Assembly (NCBI RefSeq): GCF_030272615.1
Contig: NC_081408.1
Location: forward strand, 199,873,341 to 199,937,340
DNA length: 64,000 nucleotides
Source: Cryptomeria japonica
Taxonomy: Eukaryota; Streptophyta; Pinopsida; Cupressales; Cupressaceae
Direction: 5' to 3'
In this document: positions 35,667 through 47,400 of the stretch, in pieces
Layout: each line of letters begins with the position of its first letter
Position numbering within the stretch: position 1 is the stretch's first letter
Notes under the pieces: model-generated
Databases searched by the model: none
Told to the model about the DNA's origin: nothing
Seen by the model: only the letters and a program-made list of their open reading frames with translations
Translations under genes and position numbers: made by a program

Positions 35667-36643
35667 CCCATTGAACAAACTGCGGAGGCTGAAAAGAGCG
35701 CATAACTGCTTTTACACAAAAATTGTAATCTCTTCAATTTTTGAAATAATTGTAACAAACTCTCCTCGAGAAGTCCGAAGCTTTGTGCATCCATGTTGTT
35801 ATAAATGGATACCAGGACTAGAGGAAAAGATGATCACAAGTTTTTTGTAAGAAAACACTGCAGAAATTTATCTGAGTTTTTTCGAAGTTTAATGGAGAAT
35901 CAGAATTTCTTGTAATATTTCTTGAAATGAATATCAATATACAGGCCATCGGTTTTGAGTAAAGCTATGTGTTGTCTTCAAGTTTGTTCACAAATTTATC
36001 TACTATCTTTATTCTGAATAATCCAAGGTTGTTTAGTTTAAATGGAATTGCAAACCAATCTCAGTATAAGTGTTTGTTAGCTTTTCTCTTTAGGAGGGAA
36101 ATTAAATACGGAGGATCACTCATACCAGTAAATTCATTGGAAGGAACTTTGAATTTTGAGGACCATATCTTAGTCTAGAATGATTGAATTCTTTTATGTG
36201 TCAGGCATTTATCAGGATTAGTGGAAACCAAGCTGACGGGAAGCATACAGATATATTGTTTCAGGAGTTTTATTTGAGTTTAGGTGACTCTGTAACTTTG
36301 GATAAGGCACTAGTATTAATCGAGGTTGTTTATTGCATACTTTGTTGATCAAAAGTGCTGAAGTTAAGTACAGTTTCTATTCTTTGTCTTCAGTTGATTT
36401 CAAGGTGAATAAATCCACTGGTTTTCTGGACTGGTTTGCTGTGGGTTTATTGTTTAAAAGTTTGAAATTAATTCACAAAGGTATACCCACCTGGGCTCTA
36501 AGGAAGCCCGAAGTGTAGAAGGTCTAATCAAACCTTGTCATATGTTGTCTCTGGAATTTCCTTATCTTTGATGTTTTCTCTGCACCCAGTTTAGACCATA
36601 TTATCCTAAGGACATTGAAGGGAATCAAATTTTGAGGACAATA
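35667..36643 (+). other. C 3' LTR downstream part, non-coding
   Basis: Counterpart of 21679-22655; TATAAAT at 35800-35806. Nothing coding is supported. Confidence 0.5.
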
Positions 36644-37735
36644 GGACACTCCATGTTTTCTCTAATGGATGGTTTCTCTGGATACAATCAGATCAAAATA
36701 GCACTAGAAGATCAAGAAAAGATAGCTTTTACATGCCCATGGGGTACTTTCTGCTAGAATGTCATGCCTTTCAGATTAAAGAACGCAGGTGCTACATATA
36801 AAAGAGCTATGACAACTATATTTCATGACATGATGCATACATTCATGGAAGACTATGTGGATGACATATTAGCTAAATCATACAACTGAGAAGAACATAT
36901 AGAGATACTAGAAGAGATATTTGACAGGTTAGAACAATACAAGGTAAGGCTAAACCCTAAGAAATGTGCCTTTGGTGTTACTTCAAGAAAGCTATTGGGA
37001 TACATTTTTTCAGCAAGAGGAATCGAAGTAGATCCAGCTAAGGTAAAAGCAATCATGGAAATGGCATCTCCCAAAAATATCAGTCAACTAAGATCACTAC
37101 AAGGAAGACTCCAGTCAATCAGAAGATTTGTGGCTCAATTAGTAGATAAATGTCAACCATTCACTCAACTATTGCATAAACATGTTAATTTCAAGTGGGA
37201 TCATCAATGTGAAGAAGCATTCAACAAGATCAAGGCATATCTCATGCAACCACCTATTCTAATGTCACCAATTCCAGGGAAACCATTATTACTCTATGTA
37301 TCAACTACCGAAGCATCATTAGGAGTTTTGCTTGCACAAGAAGATAATGAGGGAAAAGAATGAGCCATCTACTACATCAGCAGAACACTAGTGGGATATG
37401 AGGTTAACTATTCATCAACAGAAAAAGCATGCTTGGTAGTAGTTTTTGCTTCCCAAAAACTACAACACTATCGACTATCTCACTCCATCAAGTTGATAGC
37501 TAAAATCGATCCTCTAAAGTATTTGCTCAACAAAGCCACATTGACAGGATGACTAGCAAAATGGATCATGATTCTAAGTGAGTTTGATATCAAATATGTT
37601 GACAGAAAATCTATCAAGGGACAAGTCATTATAGATCAACTAGCAGAGACACCACTTCAAGATAACCATCCTCTACAGATTGAATTTCCTGATGCTGATA
37701 TCTTAACAGTTACAACAAAAATATGGCAACTATAA
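36644..37735 (+). pseudogene. pol: A RT C-terminal half and gypsy RNase H
   Basis: This continues the RT broken at 15857: MFSLMDGFSGYNQIKIA (catalytic Asp), TFC-stop-NVMPF, LKNAGATY, MEDYVDDILAKS (YVDD intact) and FGVTSRKLLGYIFS. It is followed by the connection region (RSLQGRLQSIRRFVAQL) and RNase H (YVSTTEASLGVLLAQED, then KE-stop-AIYYISRTLVGYE). The first catalytic Asp of RNase H is Ser. The TAG after TFC and the TGA after KE are at the same codons as in element B. Confidence 0.88.
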
Positions 37736-38115
37736 TTTGATGGTTCATATACACAACATGGATTAGGAGTAGGAATTCTTTTCATCACACCACAAGGGCA
37801 TACAATCCCAAAAGCATACAAACTAAGCTTTCCATGTACAAACAATATAGCAGAGTATGAAGCATTGGTAACATGTATCAAAATGGCTATAGAATAGAAT
37901 ATTAAACAACTTCAAGTCTTTGGAGACTCCCAGCTTGTCATTAATCAAATCAATGATGACTATCAAACCAAAGATGACAAACTCATGCCTTACAAAAAGA
38001 TGGTGGATGATATCAAGAAGTAATTTGTAGAAATAACTTTTGAACAAATCCCCAGAAATGACAACAAAGTAGTAGGGGCCATGGCTACACTTGCTTCCCT
38101 ATTGTAGACACACGA
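37736..38115 (+). pseudogene. pol: A archaeal-type RNase H
   Basis: FDGSYTQHGLGVGILFITP (Asp), NNIAEYEALVTC (Glu), VFGDSQLVINQIN (Asp) and NDNKVVGAMATLAS follow each other between the gypsy RNase H and integrase. The last motif has Gly where B keeps Asp (AADAMATLAS), so activity is doubtful. Stops lie at 37735, 37896 and 38022. Confidence 0.85.
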
Positions 38116-39475
38116 AAATCAAGAGCGTTATGAATTCCTGGTTGAAGAGTTGTTTCATCCTGCCTATAATTGTCTTGATTCCGAAACCATTTGTCAACTT
38201 ATTGGACACAATTCCTCCCGCTATGGCCAAACATACACATACCTGAAAGATAAAATCTTACCTCCTGACTTATCCAAGAACCAAAAGAGAAACTTTATTC
38301 GCCAATCCTCCCATTATACTCTCATCACGGATACCCTGTATAAATGAGGTCTAGACGGTACTCTCTTATGATGTCTTGAATAAGAAGAATCTGAGAAGGC
38401 CTTACAAGAAGTCCATAATGGTATTTGTGGCACTCATTAAAGTGGTCTTACCCTTTCAAAGAAACTCATATGCTTGGGCTACTATTGGCTGACTATGGAA
38501 TGATATTCTTTTACAATAGCAAGAACATGCAAACAATGTCAAATCCATGGGAATTTGATCCATGCACCACTACAAGAACTACATGCTTTAGCAATATCTT
38601 GGCCTTTTTGTCAGTGAGGACTTGATCTAGTAGGAAAGATAAATCCTTCCTCATCTAATGGACACAAATTCATCCTGGTAGCTACTGAATATTTTACAAA
38701 ATGGATTGAAGTGGTACCTCTCATCAATATCATGGGAAAATAAATCACTGCATTTATCTTGAATTATATCATCTGTCGCTATGGAATACCAATGACCATT
38801 ATCACTGATAATGGGTGACCATTCAAGAATCAAGATGTACAAGAGTTATGTGAGAAGTTCAAAATCCAGCACAGATTCTCCACACCATATTATCCATAGG
38901 GAAATGGGTAGGCAGAAGCATCTAACAAAACTATCTTGAAAAATTCTTAAAAAGACAGTGAACGATGCTGGGAAAGATTGGCATATCCAACTAAATCCTA
39001 CTCTATGGGCCTATCGCACTAGTATCTGCACACCGATAGGTGCCACACCTTTTTCTCTTGTATATGGATCAGAAGCCATATTGCCAATCGAAGTAGAGAT
39101 ACCTTCTCTACATGTATCACTAAAAGGTCTCATCCCAGATGAAGAACAAAGAATATCTAGACTGCGAGAGTTAGAACTAATCCATGAATGCAGACAAAAT
39201 GCCTTTGATCATCTAAAGGTATATTAACAAAGAATGTGTCAGAGCTATAATCATAAGGTTAAACCAAGAATCTTTCAAGTGGGAGAACTAGTGCTAAAAG
39301 AAAATCCACGCAACTAGGCAGATCGAGAAAAGAAAGGAAAATTTGAGCCAAACTGGTTAGGTCCATTTGTGGTCATAGTAGTATTTGGGTCAGGAGCATA
39401 TCAGCTATCAACATAGGATGGAGATCAGCTCAAGGAACCTATCAATAGCATGCACCTGAAAAAGTTCTATGTCTA
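38116..39475 (+). pseudogene. pol: A integrase
   Basis: The order is an N-terminal zinc region (VHNGICGTH, then CKQCQIHG), core GLDLVGKI (Asp), ITDNG (Asp) and AEASNKT (Glu), then [24 protein letters not shown] and the C-terminal LGPFVV...GAYQLST. At least nine stops and one or two frameshifts are visible; the frame from 38958 differs from 38150. It ends at about 39475 with HLKKFYV. Confidence 0.85.
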
Positions 39476-41095
39476 AAAAATCAGAAAAATAAAAAACAGT
39501 GAAAAATCAGAAAAATCCTAAAAGTAAAAAAAGAAAAATCAGAAAAAGTGCAATAAAAACAGATGGTGAAAACCTAACAAATAGGTGCTATCTGTCCGCT
39601 AGCTCTTCCATCTATTAGTTCATGCATTCATTAGCCCTGATCATCATGAAGCCTTTATACATACACAAGCATCCCAGGTGGCTTCTTACCATGGTTTGGA
39701 TCATTGGATATATCATAACGACTTTGTTTCTAGGCTTGGGGCAAAAATCCTACACCTAGCTGGGGGCAAACTCTTGATCATTTTGAGCTTAATCAAACAA
39801 GTAGACCAAATAGTTAGACAACTCTTATCAAGCGAAAACTGAGACACATCCAACATTGAACACAAGATCAAACTATCAACTATCAAGCTATCACGAAATC
39901 AATCTAAGCACATCACACACTTTCTAGTGGATAATATCTTTTTGGGCTAATGATTGTAACATGATTGTTCAACTTTTCTATATTGCTTTTCGCTATCATG
40001 ATTTATGAGTGACTTCGGGATGTCATTGACTAGAGGAACAAGGAAGAAACATGATATTTTTCTTATCTGCTATCTAAAAATTAATCACGAATATGTGCAA
40101 ATTTGTCTCGAGACATGATCATCAGAATATCATTGAAGACATTTCCGATTTGCATATTGAAATGATTAATACTGTCTATTTTACGCAAACAACACTCAGG
40201 TCATCTCGGTCCAATTATACCTTAATTCTTGTGTTAACTTGCTATATCAAAATCCAAGAAAGAAGTGCTCAGGTCATCATGGTTTAATTATACCATTGAT
40301 GTTTGCACTCACTTCCCACATTTCAAAAGATCAATGATGACAAAAACACAAAATAATCCAGTGACTGGTCCAGTCGTAGCTTTGCATTTCATTTGCATTC
40401 TAGCTTGCCTTTCATTCTTGCATGGATTCGAAAAGCTCCTTTTATCCAAGGTTAAATATATCGCAGGAATCATCAAAGTATCATCATAGGTGTATATAGA
40501 ATCAAAATAATGCATCTCTTTCATGATATTATCGACCTAGCTCAAATCTTATTCTATCTCCCTCAAATGCATCAACATTAGCATATCCAAAAATTTCTGC
40601 AATTGATATCAACAAACTGTCGGTTCTTTATATAATCAATCTTATCAAATGAAATCAATCAATCAAACCTAATCAATTCTATCACATCTTATACAGGATG
40701 TATCCTTCCTAAAACTAGACATTCTGATCATGTCTTATATAGGATGAATCCTTCCTGAAACTAGACACTTTGATCATCATTGTCTTATATAGGATGAATC
40801 CTTCCTGAAACCAGACTAAATCTAATCAATCAATATTTTTCAATCTTACTGATCTAGGCAATCAAGCTAATCAAAGAACTCGCACTTTCATCAAACAATA
40901 GTTGCAAAAATCAAATCAAATCTATCAGGATATCAATCTTGCAAAAACTCCAAAGATTAATTATCTCAATTGATCTCCCCAGGGGGCATCATTATACCAG
41001 AATTTAGTAATCAAGAGCTAGGGTATCCTATCAAATCAATATCATCATCAAAATGAGATTATTCTTTGAATCAACGCAACATCACACCTCACTTC
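39476..41095 (+). other. A 3' untranslated region, no gene seen
   Basis: About 1.6 kb, AT-rich, many AATCAA words, one short tandem repeat (40686-40830). Unlike B it shows no antisense gene. Long spacers between pol and the 3' LTR are usual in Tat-type elements. Confidence 0.6.
40686..40830 (+). repeat. 45-50 bp tandem repeat, three copies
   Basis: TCTTATA(C/T)AGGATG(T/A)ATCC recurs at 40688, 40733 and 40783, each followed by TTCCT(A/G)AAAC(T/C)AGAC. Confidence 0.85.
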
Positions 41096-41109
41096 AAAGA
41101 GGGGCAAAA
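41096..41109 (+). promoter_or_regulatory. polypurine tract of A
   Basis: AAAGAGGGGCAAAA directly precedes the 3' LTR start TGTATACACC. B has the same tract (CAAAGAGGGGCAAA) on the other strand. It primes plus-strand DNA synthesis. Confidence 0.9.
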
Positions 41110-42126
41110 TGTATACACCTAAAAATGGTCTAAAGATAATTAATTAAATAAGCAATTATTTAATTAATCTCTCCTACCCAATTTAATTGAATTCACTAAG
41201 AAGTTTGATTAAATCTCTCATTCATCTACTTATTAATAAATCTAAGGATTTATTAAATAGGTTCATTTCATTTCACCCCTTTAATTAATTAATTCAAATT
41301 AATTATTTCCCCCCATCAAATTCATTTCTTCTAAATCTCCTAATTAATTAAAACAAATCATTTATGAGTTGTTGAGATTAATTAGTCATTTTCCTAATAT
41401 TTGAATTTCTAAATTCAAATTCTCCTAACTTCTACCACTCCTAAACCTAACCATTCCTAAACCTAACCCATTCTACCTACCACCATGTCCCCTTTCATCC
41501 AACATCTTCTAGAACCTTTGTGACACTTGTCACTAAGTATTCCCTTTCATCCTACCTCTTCTAGAAGCCTCTTGACACTTGTCACTAAGTGTTCCCTTTA
41601 ATCCAACTCCCTTTGCCAACCTCCTCCAGTTTAACCATTGATATCTTCAGATCAATCTCAACCATTGATTCATGCCAACTCACCCCTAGCCTTGGAAAAT
41701 CCTATAAATAGACCTCATTTTGAGCAATATGGATCCCATCTCATTCATAGCTTAAGCATTGTTATTATAGGCATCTAGCTTCTAGTTTATCATTTCTTAG
41801 CAATGTTATCATGCTCATTTTAGTTTAATTGCATCTTCATTCTAGTTCATTTTCTAGATCAATCATGAATTCATATAGCTTAATCATGCTATTCTTGCTA
41901 GATCATGCATTTTCAGCATTCAAATCCTCCATCTAAGTGTAGTCAAGTCACTGGAATTTCCATACTAAGATCTGAGAGCAAAATTCATACTTGCATTTAC
42001 TAGGAGGCAATAAGTCGATTAGCTATGGTTTTGTCTTTCATTGTTTCAATTTACTAACCATTGCTTATAATGATTTATTGAGTCCATTGTGTTTGCAGGT
42101 ACATGTACAATTCATAGAGCACGACA
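41110..42126 (+). repeat. A 3' LTR, 1,017 bp, complete
   Basis: TGTATACACC...CACGACA, TATA box TATAAATA at 41703-41710. The target copy ACAGA follows at 42127. This is the intact reference for the truncated 5' LTR. Confidence 0.92.
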
Positions 42127-42131
42127 ACAGA

Positions 42132-42202
42132 TACCAGTAAATAATACAACTCAACAATTAAATAGATAATCAATGCAAAACAACCATACCCCATAACACC
42201 AT
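42132..42202 (-). repeat. D 3' LTR, segment 2 (71 bp between A and B)
   Basis: A short stretch between the target copy of A (ends 42131) and the start of B (42203). It continues segment 1 and is continued by segment 3 at 60213. ACCAT at 42198-42202 is the left target copy of B. Confidence 0.75.
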
Positions 42203-43288
42203 TGTGTGTGTGAAAAGTGGACCTGTATCTGTATCTGGAATACACAACACTTCAATTAAGTCATTAGATGCATGGTTAGAAAATCAATAATCAATGAATA
42301 ATAAACCATTACAAAGTGACCCATTGCCTTCTAGTAGATGCGAGTTTAGATTGCTCTCAGATTTCTAAGCTATCCAGTGACTAGACAACACCTAAACAAA
42401 TGATTTTTCTATATGAGCATGATATGAGCTAAATGGATGCAAGGTTTAAGCTAGATATGCAAGATAAATCTGACACGATTTAAGCAATATATGAATAATT
42501 AATATGCAATATCTCAATGAGCCTAGAGAAAAAACAGTATAATAACAATATATTCTCTAAGATTTCTGAATGAGAGATGAAGGCCTAAATTTATAGAAAA
42601 TTCAGAAAGAAACCAAAGGCTGAGATCAAATGATGATGAGCGGTCAAGATTTTCCTAGAGGAAGCACAATCTAGGTGAATTGATGTGATTTGATGCTTTT
42701 CTTAGTTTTAAAGGAAATTGAACTTAAATTAAGATAAAATCAAGAAAAAACCGATTTATTCTCTCTTTCATTCAATTTTAATATTTAATTGTCTTAATTG
42801 CTTTCTTTGAGATTATTTATCAAATTTTAATTTGTTTTTCAATATTATCTCCAATTGATTTCTTTTATTAAATTTAAATTCTTTTTTTGGTCAATTAATT
42901 CCTTTTTTGAAGATTTGTGCTTATAATTTCCAATTCCTCTTTCTTGATTTGTTTCCTTTTTTGAAGATTTATGATAATTTTTATTTATTTTTCAAATTAA
43001 TTCCTCTTATTGATGATTTAATGGCAAATTGATTTATTTAATTAAATATGCATAAGATATTTAATAAAAATAAATAAGATAATTATTTATAAAATGATTT
43101 ACTTGGAATGATCAATTAATTAAATGAATATTTAATTAATATTGAGTGATTAATTTGCCACGTGACATTTGATGATTAAAGAATTAATTATGTGCTCAAG
43201 ATTGATTCAATTGCCTTTGGTTAGGACCTTGGTGACATTGTTGAGATTAGGGTCCCATGGCTTAGATGACCATTTTTAGGGTATTACA
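42203..43288 (-). repeat. B 3' LTR (1,086 bp)
   Basis: Plus-strand ends are TGTGTGTGTGAAAAG and GGGTATTACA. It matches 59117-60207 in direct orientation. The minus-strand TATA box TATAAAT is at 42589-42595. Confidence 0.92.
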
Positions 43289-43302
43289 TTTGCCCCTCTT
43301 TG
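43289..43302 (-). promoter_or_regulatory. polypurine tract of B
   Basis: The minus strand reads CAAAGAGGGGCAAA right before the 3' LTR start TGTAATACCC. It fixes the orientation of B. Confidence 0.9.
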
Positions 43303-44460
43303 AATTAATGTGCGAGCAACACGTTGGTTCAAAGAAAATTTGATGTCTAGGAGATACTAGTTTTGAACTTGATTGATCACGAACTAGATGAAAAGTGAGG
43401 TGTTTAGCTTGATTCGTAGCAACGAAGCTGAATGAAGGTTGATTAAAGCGATACTGTTCCTGAACTTGATTGAACTTAGGAACGATAGAAAATAAAAGAT
43501 ACCGAACTTGAACTTGATTGATCAAGAAGCGGATCTTACTGATCTAGAACTTGATTGATCTAGACACAGCGAGTGATGATAAAAATCGATCTTGAAATTG
43601 ATTGATCAAGATATGATGTGCGAAGATAAACTGTCCAGCTTGATCCAAAGTGACGAATACTGAACACCTGATTAGATTGAGTGTGATCAAAGAAACCCTT
43701 TAAACCCTTGAATGAGTTTAAATGAATAATCAGCTTGATGAAAAGTGATGAAACTGATTAACATTAAGAGATTGATTCAGATAAAAGACAAATATCAGCT
43801 TGATTTGAAGCGATAAAATTGATATGCCCCTAGAAACTGATTCGATTCAGATGATTGAGAGATCTCAACTTGATATGAAGCGATGAAACTGAGATGCCCC
43901 TTAGCGATGAGGTCTCATTTAATTGATTTTCTTTAGTTGAAAAAGACTTTTTCTTGACTTTCGATGAAGATTTGGAAATTTCCTCAATATTTAAAGATGT
44001 GAGGTCATAAGGTCATGAGTATGCCCCCTCCGGAGTGAAATCGAAAGATAGCGAGGGTACATGATTATAGGCAATTTTGAGCATTGATAAGTTGTTTTGA
44101 ACACAAATTGATTCAGAGGAATTTTTGAAGATTAAGCATGATGAGAAAAGAAATTGAGCGCAAAGTTGATTTGATTGAGATTCAGTGTTGATTAATGAGA
44201 AATTGAGCGCAATTAGATGGAAGAATGAGCATTTGATGAAAAGAGCGCTAAGTGGTCCAGATAGTGAAACTGACTAGCAAAATGATCTCAAATTTTGGTT
44301 TCGATCCCAAAAATGGAATCAAAATAGTCAAATTAGCTAAGGGTACAATTTTCATGTCCATCAGAGCAAGTTGAAAAATTAAGTTTTTGGCTATATATGG
44401 GACGAAAGTGTCATTTTAACCCTCCAAGTTTGAAAATTTAAAAAGACTTCTACGAAGATA
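43303..44460. other. B 3' region with degenerate CTTGAT repeats, non-coding
   Basis: No gene. About ten diverged direct repeats of AACTTGATTGATC or AGCTTGAT...AAG(C/T)GAT(A/G)AAACTGA lie between about 43355 and 43900. The remainder is AT-rich and unremarkable. Confidence 0.6.
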
Positions 44461-47400
44461 ATGGTGTCCCTACCCGTCCGCATCAATTTGAGTGCCAGAG
44501 ACATCATAACCGATCCTGAAACTACAAGCCAGTGGTAAGTGATCTATCTTAAGCCTCTTTATGTTTCTAATTTTGAATTTTTTTGTTCATTTTTCAAGTT
44601 TTTCACATGTTTGGGGTTGGGTCTTACGGTTTATCGTGCAAGACAGGATCCTGTCTCATATGAGTAACTGGTAAATTTTCTTTTGTCATTTGGGACCATT
44701 AGATTTGTCATTCGGACCCTACACTTGTGTCGTACGACATGTTAGTAAAAAGATCATTTTGTCGTGCGGGGTCTTATAATTTGTCGTTTGGGAATGTTTT
44801 ATCATACGAGAGCCATTCCTGACTCATACAAGATGCTGCCCTTCTGTGTTTTGTCATTTGGGAAATAATGAGCATTTCTGAAGGTCTAAACTTGAAAATT
44901 TGATTTTGCACTTGACTTAGCTAGATTTATGTGATGTTTTATTTCTCGTCTTGGCTTATTTGGAATGTTTTCTGATATTCGTTGTTGGGTTTTCTTAGTC
45001 TCGATTACCTCCTATGCTCTTCAAATGCATACATCCTCCCACCATGGCATTAGTACAATATTTATCTAAGGTTGAGTAGGCACAGGTTGATTTATGTGGT
45101 TTGACTCATCTTTTGAGATTACCTGATATCCGTGTTAATCACTGTATGCTCACAAAATTGGTTGAGCATTTTCAGTCAGAGCATAACACATTTCATTTGC
45201 CAATGAGGGAGTTGACTATCACTCTCAAGGATGTGTACATGATCCTTCATATCCCTTTTGTCAGGGATAAGGTGGATTATGATACTGCATTGTTACCTGG
45301 ATTACAGGCGGTTAGGCAAATGTTCAGGGATCTAGACATTTTGACCCATTCCATCAGTTGGGACATATTGATGAGCAGATACAACGAGAAGTTTCTGCTG
45401 GTGTGTATTCTAGCAGGTTTCATTGGTTGTTTTCTGATGCTAGATACAGGGCAGCAGGGTTTCTAGTGTGGATGGGGTCAGATACTATTGAGATTGGTCG
45501 AGACCTCTAAGAGACTTGGCTGGGGTTCTTGCTTACTGGCTCATATGTATCAAGAGATGCATGAGATTGTGTATAGGGATGGTAGGAACATGGCTGTGGG
45601 TGTATATATTTTATAGGTTTGGGCTTGGGAGCACCTTCCCACTTTTTGGTCGATGGTGGATGATAGTAGAGAGCTTGGGCAGCCAATTATATACAGGTAT
45701 GTCAGTTATATTACACAGCCCCATCTAGGCAAGACAGATTTTTGGAGACGACATCTTGATGACCTAATAGCCATATTATGGAGACCCTACAAGGGCTTGG
45801 AGCCATGAGATGACTGGTCTCTAGTGACTAAGATGGGATTACCTTAGTGATATTGTGGATGCAGGGGTATTGCCCCAATATAGAGATTATTTTCAGCAGC
45901 ATCCATTCCCTTGATTCACAGATCCAACAAAGCAGGCTCCTCATATTGGGGATGTTGAGGAGGATCCCCAACACTGGCACAGGGACAGGGACAAGGCTAG
46001 AGGCAAGGATAGGGACAAAGAATTGAGGCTCCGAGGCAAATAGGTGGTGATCCTTGATGAATACTAAGAGGGGGAGTGAATTAGTATGCCAAAAACTTCT
46101 GCACTAAAACACTTACACAGTCTAAAGATAAACCGATAAAGAAGTCTAACAGTCAAATCGGTTACCACACATGCAAACCAAAATGTGCATAAATAATTCA
46201 CCCACAAAAACAATACAACCATAACACAAGATATTTGACCTGGAAACCCAACTAGAAAAAACCATGATGAGATGGAACTCACAAGTCACTATCTGCATAA
46301 TAGAAACTAGACTGGTTAAGGTCAGACTGGTTAAGGTCTTACAATGTTCTTCACTAGAACAGATCCTGTTAGGAATCTCAATCTCTGTTAGGAGATAAGT
46401 CTGATTAAAGACTACCTTGTTAGAGGATTTTAGATTCACATGTGTGAACCACCTTGTTAGAGGATTTTACAAAGGCTTTGAGGCCTACCTGATTAAGGGC
46501 TACAGACTTGTCAAAGATGTGAGTAATCAACAAGTGTTTGATCTATCTAATAGCACAAACTGCTTGGTTAGATCCAGTATTGCTCATAGCTAATGCATTC
46601 TAGCATTACTTCAGTCTTCTCTCTCTCTCTCACAGTTACAACTTGATCTTCTTAGATAAGATCATTCTCAACTCCCACCTTAAACCCTAGCTCAACATTA
46701 ACCCTTTCAGCAATAGCTTAAAACCCTAGACATGATGTCCTTTTAAAGGAATCTGATTTCATGTCGGTCCAATAGGATTACATTACAATTTCCTAGGTTC
46801 AATGAATCTAGACATACTTAGTAACATGACACAAAAAGCACCGTCAATGTGTTAGCACCGTCAAACAATCGGTGGATTGGTAACTCATCACAAAGTATTA
46901 CCGGTTCATACAAAAATACCGGTTGCCAGTTTGACAAAAATGAAGACTGGTAAGAATGTGTTGTGCCACTTTGCTCCCTCGTACCGCTTGGGGTCGACAT
47001 GCTGCTTTAGACTGGGAAACACATTGTGCAAAATCACTACTAGTCTAAAGACTAGTATACTACATACCGGTTGGAACAAATACCGGTTGAACATGAGCTC
47101 ATACATATAAAGGGGATCTCAATACAAGTGTGTGTCCATCAATGACAATCACAACATAAACAAAAAAAATGCCAACAATCTTGGTACTAGCAGCAACATG
47201 GTTCCACCTGGGGGTGGAAAATAGAGGGGTGAGAGTGGATCCCTAGGGTGTGTAGGAGTGAGATTGGGCAGGACTAAGGAGGAATGAGTAGCTCTGAGAT
47301 AGGTTTGTCAGTAGTGAGAGGAGCAGGGTGGTGCTGGAGGTGGAGATGAGGGTGGAGAGTAGGGGACAGACGCTAGATGGTCGATGAGAGAACATTTAGT

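Larger units (their letters stand above)
15858..36643 (+). mobile_element. element C: giant Ogre/Tat-like Ty3/gypsy element with coding LTRs
   Basis: The element is 20.8 kb and starts TGTTATCAC. It is flanked by GGACA on both sides (15853-15857 and 36644-36648) within A's RT gene; taking it out restores an uninterrupted RT frame. LTRs are about 6.8 kb each. The primer site TGGCGACTCTGCTGGGGA fits tRNA-Arg, as in Ogre elements. Gag is in one frame and pol in another, each without frameshift, but both have many C-to-T stops. LTRs differ at about 10 of 300 positions that I compared by eye (18361-18660), so the insertion is moderately old. Confidence 0.92.
29843..36643 (+). repeat. C 3' LTR, 6.8 kb
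   Basis: Same content and order as the 5' LTR. The first bases read TGCTATTATCAC against TGTTATCAC, so the start is uncertain by about 3 bp. The end is GAGGACAATA (C-to-T in the terminal CA), immediately before the target copy GGACA. No purine tract is visible just upstream of 29843. Confidence 0.88.
8550..42126 (+). mobile_element. element A: Tat-type Ty3/gypsy retrotransposon, interrupted by C
   Basis: The element starts TGTATACACC and ends CACGACA, with target copies ACAGA at 8545-8549 and 42127-42131. Internal order is leader, gag, protease, G-patch, RT (split), RNase H, archaeal-type RNase H and integrase, then a long 3' untranslated region and a purine tract. Removing C leaves about 12.8 kb. 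All genes carry stops and frameshifts. Element B is the same lineage in the opposite orientation. Confidence 0.9.

Noticed and set aside
46064-46439. Minus-strand openings in solo LTR E
   Set aside because: LTR sequence with no family features; the two openings overlap in different frames.
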